Source: a bacterium
GTDB taxonomy: Bacteria; Patescibacteria; Dojkabacteria; JAKAPS01; JAJZLI01
DNA: 9,329 nucleotides
Reading direction: 5' to 3'
NCBI GenBank assembly: GCA_021805885.1
Contig: JAJZDR010000076.1
Location: 1-9,329 of the forward strand
Below the pieces are notes generated by a model. The model was not told where the DNA came from, searched no databases, and saw nothing but the letters and a program-made list of their open reading frames with translations. The translations under genes and the position numbers were made by a program. Each line of letters starts with the position of its first letter. The stretch's first letter is position 1. Positions 5,932-9,329 of this stretch are shown here, piece after piece.

Positions 5932-6272
5932 AAAGAAATAAAAAAACAACAAAATTAAATAAATTATTAAATCTTATGATAGTAGTACTTATCATGGTGG
6001 TTGCTGGTCAGTTATATTTAATGAATAAGATTGATCTTGCAAGTATTAGGGTTTCTAACCTTGTAAGCCAGTATACTTCTGTTAATATCCAAAACCAGAC
6101 CCTGCAGGGAGAAGTCTCTTCAGCTCAATCAATCATGGCTATCAAAAATACAGTTTTAAAGAATGGATATAAAAGTGTGAAGAGTGTACAGTATGTACCA
6201 GGAGGTACTTATAGTTTTAACCTTGGATCAGGATCCGTTGGATCGGGATCTAAGACGACCACTTCCAATTAA
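5928..6272 (+). CDS. ftsL: FtsL-like septal membrane protein
   Basis: A 114-residue bitopic protein with a basic N-terminus (MKRNKKTTKLNK), one membrane helix (about 15-32), and an outer segment (35-75) with hydrophobic spacing consistent with a short coiled coil (NLVSQYTSVNIQNQTLQGEV). Sequence similarity in FtsL is always low. The call rests on size, topology and position directly between rsmH and ftsI, where FtsL is expected. FtsL joins FtsB and FtsQ at the septum and activates FtsW/FtsI. The C-terminus (GSGSVGSGSKTTTSN) is encoded by repeat units and looks flexible. The start overlaps the rsmH stop by four bases, and ftsI follows after 23 bases. The alternative is an unrelated small membrane protein, which the context makes unlikely. 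Confidence 0.8.
   Translation: MKRNKKTTKLNKLLNLMIVVLIMVVAGQLYLMNKIDLASIRVSNLVSQYTSVNIQNQTLQGEVSSAQSIMAIKNTVLKNGYKSVKSVQYVPGGTYSFNLGSGSVGSGSKTTTSN
6225..6251. repeat. Two palindromic units at the ftsL 3' end
   Basis: GGATC-AG-GATCC (6225-6236) and GGATC-GG-GATCT (6240-6251) are spaced by exactly 15 bases, with GTT between them and AAG after. The second has lost one arm base. They encode GSGSV-GSGSK, the flexible tail of the FtsL-like protein. Confidence 0.75.
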
Positions 6273-6295
6273 GACTTGTTAGAAAAATTATATGC

Positions 6296-8083
6296 ATGGA
6301 CAGTAAAAAATTTGGTCTTAAACCTACGAAATCAGGGTCATTAGGATCAGGATCCAAATCCATTGGGTCTAGACCCTTTAGAAAAAAAATATCAGGTATA
6401 ATGATACTTTTTGTACTATTCTCTTTAGTACTAGGATTTAGACTTTTTAATATCCAAATAGGTCAAAACAATAAATATACTCTACAAGCACAGCAAGAGA
6501 ATAATTTTTCAACTTCAATTCCTTCACTTCGTGGTCTTATAACAGCATCTAATGGTCTTGTTTTAGCTGATAATGTACCTATATATGATGCTTATGTTAC
6601 GATAAAAAATATTACAAATAGAAATAATTTTGTAAGCGAGGTAACAAAGGAACTAGGGGTTCCTCAACAGCAAATTTGGAATTTAATAAATCTAAAATTG
6701 GTGTGGGTTAAAATTGCATCAGATGTAACTACAAAACAAAAGAATAAACTAAGTAATTTAACATCATTATCATTTATTCAAAATGAACAGAGGTCATATC
6801 CTAATGGTAGTTTATTCTCCCATGTATTGGGTTTTTTAGGTAAAGATAGGAGTGGGAATATAAGTGGATTTTATGGTATTGAGGGGTATTTCAATGGAGC
6901 CTTAACAGGACACGCTGGTTATACTCAAGGGATTGAAAGTGCCTTGGGAATACCTTTACTTAATAAAAATTATAAATTTATACCACCTCAAAATGGTGAA
7001 AACATAAATCTAACGTTGAATCCAGCTATACAAAATATTGTATCAACAGATGTTCAATACTGGTCTAAAAAAGAAGATGCAACATCTGGGGCTGCAATAG
7101 TTATGAACCCAAAAACTGGAGCAATCATTGCTATGTCTTCATATCCTAGTTTTAATCCAAATACTTATTGGAAATATCAATATTCTGATTATCTTAATAA
7201 TGCAATCTCTTTTATTTATGAACCTGGATCTGTAGGGAAGCTAATTATGGCAGCTGCAGCTCTATCATCTGGTAAAGTTACTCCACAAACAACAGTAGAT
7301 GATAAAACAGGTATGTTTCAAGTTGGAGGTCAAACTATATATAACTGGAATAAAGCTCCTGATGGTGTTATGAATCTTAGCCAGATTCTCTTTCAATCCT
7401 CTAATGTTGGAGCAAGTATGATTGCAACAGAATTCCTTTCATCTCAGGCCATGTATAACGAATCAAAGAATTTTGGTTTGGGTTCACTTACAGGTATTAC
7501 ACTTCAAGGTGAGGAGACTGGTACTATACCTGCGTATCAAACTTGGAATGCATCTAATCTTGCAACAGATTCTTTTGGTCAGTTCGTCTCTGCCTCCCCC
7601 TTGCAGATTATAGATGCATATGCTGCTGTTGCAAATGGAGGAGTGAGGATGCAACCATATGTGGTGAATAGTATCACAACTCCAGGTGGAAAGACTGTGA
7701 CATATCATCCAACTGTAGTAAACAGTCCTATAACTCCTACAGTAGCATCACAGCTTAATTCTATGTTTACATATACAACTGGTGGAGAACCTAATTGGGC
7801 ATTACATCAAACCGGGGTTGGTGCATATATGCCTATTATTGCAGGTAAAACAGGTTCTGCTCAAATGCCATCTGTAAAACATCCTGGTCAATATTCTACT
7901 CACAATTATGTTATGACATATGTAGCCTATGCTCCAGCAAATAATCCTAAATTTATACTTCTTACAATGATGAACTCTCCTCAAAAACCGCTTTTAGGAC
8001 AATACTATGCTGCAACAACAGCTTGTGTAGAGTGGGGGGCAATAGCAAAACAACTATTCCAGTATTATAGTATTGCACCATAA
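6296..8083 (+). CDS. ftsI: Peptidoglycan D,D-transpeptidase FtsI (class B PBP)
   Basis: A 595-residue class B penicillin-binding protein, usual in length. A repeat-rich cytoplasmic tail (1-31) precedes one membrane helix (about 34-50). The pedestal domain has S-L-R-G-L-I-T-A-S-N-G (77-87) and L-A-D-N (90-93). The transpeptidase domain carries all three active-site motifs: S312-V-G-K315 within EPGSVGK, S368-S-N370 within FQSSNVGA, and K518-T-G520 within AGKTGSAQ. S312 is the acylated nucleophile. G-A-A-I-V-M-N-P-K-T-G-A (265-276) and F-G-Q-F-V-S-A-S-P-L-Q (427-437) also fit. The protein cross-links septal peptidoglycan with FtsW. The FtsI identity rather than an elongation PBP2 follows from its place after ftsL. 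No Shine-Dalgarno precedes the ATG at 6296. Confidence 0.95.
   Translation: MDSKKFGLKPTKSGSLGSGSKSIGSRPFRKKISGIMILFVLFSLVLGFRLFNIQIGQNNKYTLQAQQENNFSTSIPSLRGLITASNGLVLADNVPIYDAYVTIKNITNRNNFVSEVTKELGVPQQQIWNLINLKLVWVKIASDVTTKQKNKLSNLTSLSFIQNEQRSYPNGSLFSHVLGFLGKDRSGNISGFYGIEGYFNGALTGHAGYTQGIESALGIPLLNKNYKFIPPQNGENINLTLNPAIQNIVSTDVQYWSKKEDATSGAAIVMNPKTGAIIAMSSYPSFNPNTYWKYQYSDYLNNAISFIYEPGSVGKLIMAAAALSSGKVTPQTTVDDKTGMFQVGGQTIYNWNKAPDGVMNLSQILFQSSNVGASMIATEFLSSQAMYNESKNFGLGSLTGITLQGEETGTIPAYQTWNASNLATDSFGQFVSASPLQIIDAYAAVANGGVRMQPYVVNSITTPGGKTVTYHPTVVNSPITPTVASQLNSMFTYTTGGEPNWALHQTGVGAYMPIIAGKTGSAQMPSVKHPGQYSTHNYVMTYVAYAPANNPKFILLTMMNSPQKPLLGQYYAATTACVEWGAIAKQLFQYYSIAP
6344..6376. repeat. Palindromic units in the ftsI N-terminal tail
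   Basis: GGATC-AG-GATCC (6344-6355), identical to the ftsL copy at 6225, is followed by AAA. The perfect palindrome GGGTCTAGACCC (6365-6376) lies 21 bases on, out of step with the 15-base period. They encode GSGSK-SI-GSRP in the cytoplasmic tail before the membrane helix. Confidence 0.8.
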
Positions 8084-8155
8084 TGATTGGATTTTTAATA
8101 TATTAAACTCTCCCTTTTATTGTGTTATCATTATTCTAACTTTATATCTTAAGTT

Positions 8156-8875
8156 ATGGAACCTACATCTAAGGATTTTAGTTCTAAGGATCCTAATCCT
8201 AAATATGGGAATGTATTTGGTTCTGTGAATAGTCAATGGGTTCCTCGGATTCAGATACCTTTTCTAATATCAGGTCCATCAGGGATAGGTAAGACCTATT
8301 TAATGAACAAGATATTACAAGGATCTGGATCCAAAGATAATAAATATAACTTTAAAAGGGTGATGTCTACAACTACACGTCACAAAAGAGAGAGGGAAAG
8401 TAATAACGTTGAATATGAGTTTGTATCGATTAAGGAATATGAAGCTATGGAAAAAGCTGGTGAATTCCTTATATCAAACACTTTTTATGGAGCAAAATAT
8501 GGATTTAGAAAAGATGCTTTTAAATATGTATTTGATTCTGGATTTACACCTTTAGCATTGGTATATATATTCACAATTGAGCAGATAAAGCCTTTATTTG
8601 ATGATTCATTTTCCATATTTCTATACCCAAAAGATATTAATTTTCTGTACTACAGGATGAAAAAAAGAGGTGATACTGCTGATAGTATTGAAGATAGGAT
8701 GATTGCTGCAAAAGCAGAAATAGAGTATTTTAAAGAGTCTAGACTCAAAGAGTCTGCACATTCTTTTTATGATACCTCATATGAGGTTTGGAATGATGAT
8801 ATTTCTCCTATTCTTGATATTATAGATGCCTATTACTTAGGTATAGATTCTCATCATTCTAGGTTTAGAGTCTAG
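8156..8875 (+). CDS. gmk: Guanylate kinase with repeat-encoded extensions
   Basis: A 239-residue enzyme that converts GMP and ATP to GDP and ADP. The P-loop is G40-P-S-G-I-G-K-T47. The GMP-binding region has S71-T-T-T-R75, R78, E81 and Y87, followed by EFVSIKEYEAMEKAGEFL and YGAKYG. The lid carries RMKKRGDTADSIEDR (167-181), and the end has Y-D...V-W-N-D-D (205-215). Typical guanylate kinases have about 190-210 residues. The excess lies in a 5-residue-repeat N-terminus (EPTSK-DFSSK-DPNPK), a GSGSK block after the P-loop helix (56-60), and KESRLKES (193-200), all encoded by the palindromic repeat family and clear of the catalytic motifs. The stop TAG is supplied by a palindrome centre. It follows ftsI by 72 bases and may share its transcript. 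Confidence 0.93.
   Translation: MEPTSKDFSSKDPNPKYGNVFGSVNSQWVPRIQIPFLISGPSGIGKTYLMNKILQGSGSKDNKYNFKRVMSTTTRHKRERESNNVEYEFVSIKEYEAMEKAGEFLISNTFYGAKYGFRKDAFKYVFDSGFTPLALVYIFTIEQIKPLFDDSFSIFLYPKDINFLYYRMKKRGDTADSIEDRMIAAKAEIEYFKESRLKESAHSFYDTSYEVWNDDISPILDIIDAYYLGIDSHHSRFRV
8158..8202. repeat. Three tandem 15-base units at the gmk start
   Basis: Three consecutive 15-base units begin GGAACC (8158), GGATTT (8173) and GGATCC (8188), each ending in CTAA. They begin at the third base of the start codon and encode EPTSK-DFSSK-DPNPK. The arms are decayed: only AGGATCCT (8187-8194) is a perfect palindrome. The period and the GGA...TCTAA frame are kept. Confidence 0.65.
8321..8332. repeat. Palindromic unit in gmk after the P-loop helix
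   Basis: GGATC-TG-GATCC with AAA following has five-base perfect arms. It encodes GSGSK between the P-loop helix and the strand leading to the GMP-binding STTTR motif. Confidence 0.75.
8735..8755. repeat. Palindromic unit plus half-unit near the gmk 3' end
   Basis: GAGTCTAGACTC (8735-8746) is a perfect 12-base palindrome followed by AAA. Exactly 15 bases on, GAGTCT (8750-8755) repeats the left half only. Together they encode ESRLKES. Confidence 0.75.
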
Positions 8876-8889
8876 ACTCGTCTAGACTC
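8868..8889. repeat. Compound inverted repeat between convergent gmk and surface-protein genes
   Basis: GAGTCTAGAC (8868-8877) and GTCTAGACTC (8880-8889) are perfect ten-base arms around TC. The structure contains the perfect unit GAGTCTAGACTC (8868-8879), identical to the copy at 8735, plus GTCTAGAC (8880-8887). It spans the gmk TAG stop (8873-8875) and reaches the TGA stop of the opposite gene. It may act as a bidirectional 3' hairpin, but no T-run is seen on either strand. Confidence 0.75.
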
Positions 8890-9329
8890 ATTGAACTACA
8901 AGGTAGTTCCAAGAGTAATCAGTGGGTTTAGTATCTGGATTTGCAAAGTTAATAGTAAACTGTGCCTTGTTTTCTGTAACATAAACTCCCTGCATATCCA
9001 TACTCACCTGTCTGAAAGGGTTAGTAGGTGTTATTAAAACTTTAGGGGTAGATGTATATGGTGTTTTAAAATTTATTGTGACCTGGGTTCCAGACTTTAG
9101 TGATGATGTTCCTGTTATAAGATTTAAAACTCCTGTTGTGTCAGTAGATCCAGAGTTTAGTGTGGCACTAGCACTAATTCCAGCATTAGAGTTTATAACA
9201 AGTGTAGGTGTATTTCCAGTTGATATGATATGTCCTCCTACTTCTAGATTACCAGATATATTTAAATTACCGTTTATATTAATATTACCTCCCAAATCTT
9301 GTATATCTTGGTATGATAGTCCAGAAACT
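8888..9329 (-). CDS. CPR-type secreted surface protein, C-terminal part
   Basis: The frame stays open to the right edge, so the N-terminal part is missing; a TTG at 9295 is an internal Leu codon. About 146 codons are visible, ending at TGA. Near residues 12-32 (visible part) the sequence alternates N-I-N-I-N-G-N-L-N-I-S-G-N-L-E-V-G-G, a short beta-helix-like pattern seen in adhesins, tail fibres and bactofilin-like proteins. The rest (ATLNSGSTDTTGVLNLITG, VTINFKTPYTSTPKVLITP, QFTINFANP, YSWNYLVVQ) resembles a beta-sandwich C-terminal domain I recall as common at the end of CPR secreted repeat proteins (family memory, not a search). Its likely site is the cell surface. It converges on gmk with a 12-base gap filled by an inverted repeat. 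The specific function is unknown. Confidence 0.65.
   Translation of the reverse strand, partial: VSGLSYQDIQDLGGNININGNLNISGNLEVGGHIISTGNTPTLVINSNAGISASATLNSGSTDTTGVLNLITGTSSLKSGTQVTINFKTPYTSTPKVLITPTNPFRQVSMDMQGVYVTENKAQFTINFANPDTKPTDYSWNYLVVQ
8893..8909. repeat. Hairpin GAACTAC-AAG-GTAGTTC at the end of the surface-protein gene
   Basis: Seven-base perfect arms around AAG lie inside the last codons of the minus-strand gene, four bases from the compound inverted repeat. There is no T-run. It could be part of a 3' stability structure or a divergent relative of the palindrome family. Confidence 0.4.

Noticed and set aside
6649..6663. GGAACTAGGGGTTCC in ftsI as a repeat member
   Set aside because: It has five-base arms with a five-base loop and encodes a plausible pedestal-domain segment (KELGVP); the centre does not fit the family.
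8094..8107. TTTAATATATTAAA in the ftsI-gmk gap
   Set aside because: An all-AT palindrome is expected by chance in such AT-rich DNA.
1234..8332. Cloning linkers or contamination, since cores contain BamHI, XbaI, AvrII or BglII sites
   Set aside because: Sites are varied, lie in frame within conserved genes, and follow one degenerate pattern with decayed copies.
4839..8879. DNA uptake sequence
   Set aside because: Known uptake sequences keep a fixed core; here the arms vary while symmetry is kept.
1698..8889. CRISPR array
   Set aside because: Units are 15 bases, palindromic, variable and scattered through genes, without constant repeats or unique spacers; no cas genes are present.

Overview
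This is an AT-rich bacterial window, most likely from a Candidate Phyla Radiation (Patescibacteria) genome. The evidence is the head of a bacterial division and cell-wall cluster (mraZ, rsmH, an ftsL-like gene, ftsI), a partial surface protein whose C-terminal domain resembles one I recall from CPR secreted proteins, short intergenic gaps, and starts without a clear Shine-Dalgarno sequence. The lineage is inferred from gene content and general memory of the families, not from a search. The standard genetic code fits: the conserved genes are open at normal lengths without in-frame TGA, and TGA ends rsmH and the last gene.

Layout. Bases 1-1154 (+) hold the 3' part of a PQQ-type beta-propeller protein. 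Bases 1214-2281 (+) hold two paralogous four-helix membrane proteins of unknown function. Bases 2274-4181 (-) hold a likely three-gene transcript read right to left: a RimK-like ATP-grasp ligase, a YbjQ/UPF0145 protein, and a DEDDh-type 3'-5' exonuclease fold lacking the usual last catalytic Asp. A 223-base divergent intergenic region follows, with a good sigma70-type promoter and three GTGGT boxes at exact 10-base spacing, the expected form of a MraZ operator. From there mraZ, rsmH, ftsL and ftsI run on the + strand with gaps or overlaps of -4 to 23 bases, then an enlarged guanylate kinase (gmk) after 72 bases. A convergent, 5'-truncated surface protein (-) closes the window.

Working together. 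MraZ probably represses its own operon through the GTGGT boxes. RsmH methylates 16S rRNA. The FtsL-like protein and the FtsI transpeptidase act at the division septum. Gmk supplies GDP and is probably co-transcribed or transcribed close by. The propeller, the membrane pair and the last gene belong to the cell envelope.

The most unusual content is a dispersed family of short palindromes, core GRRY-CNNG-RYYC (most often GRRYCTAGRYYC), usually followed by three A-rich bases to give a 15-base unit that occurs singly or in tandem. The arms differ from copy to copy but stay complementary. Copies lie in all three reading frames, on coding and non-coding DNA, and add in-frame five-residue blocks to the tails or loops of MraZ, RsmH, FtsL, FtsI, Gmk and the ATP-grasp ligase. 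Catalytic motifs are spared. I know of no described element with this form, but I could not search for one.
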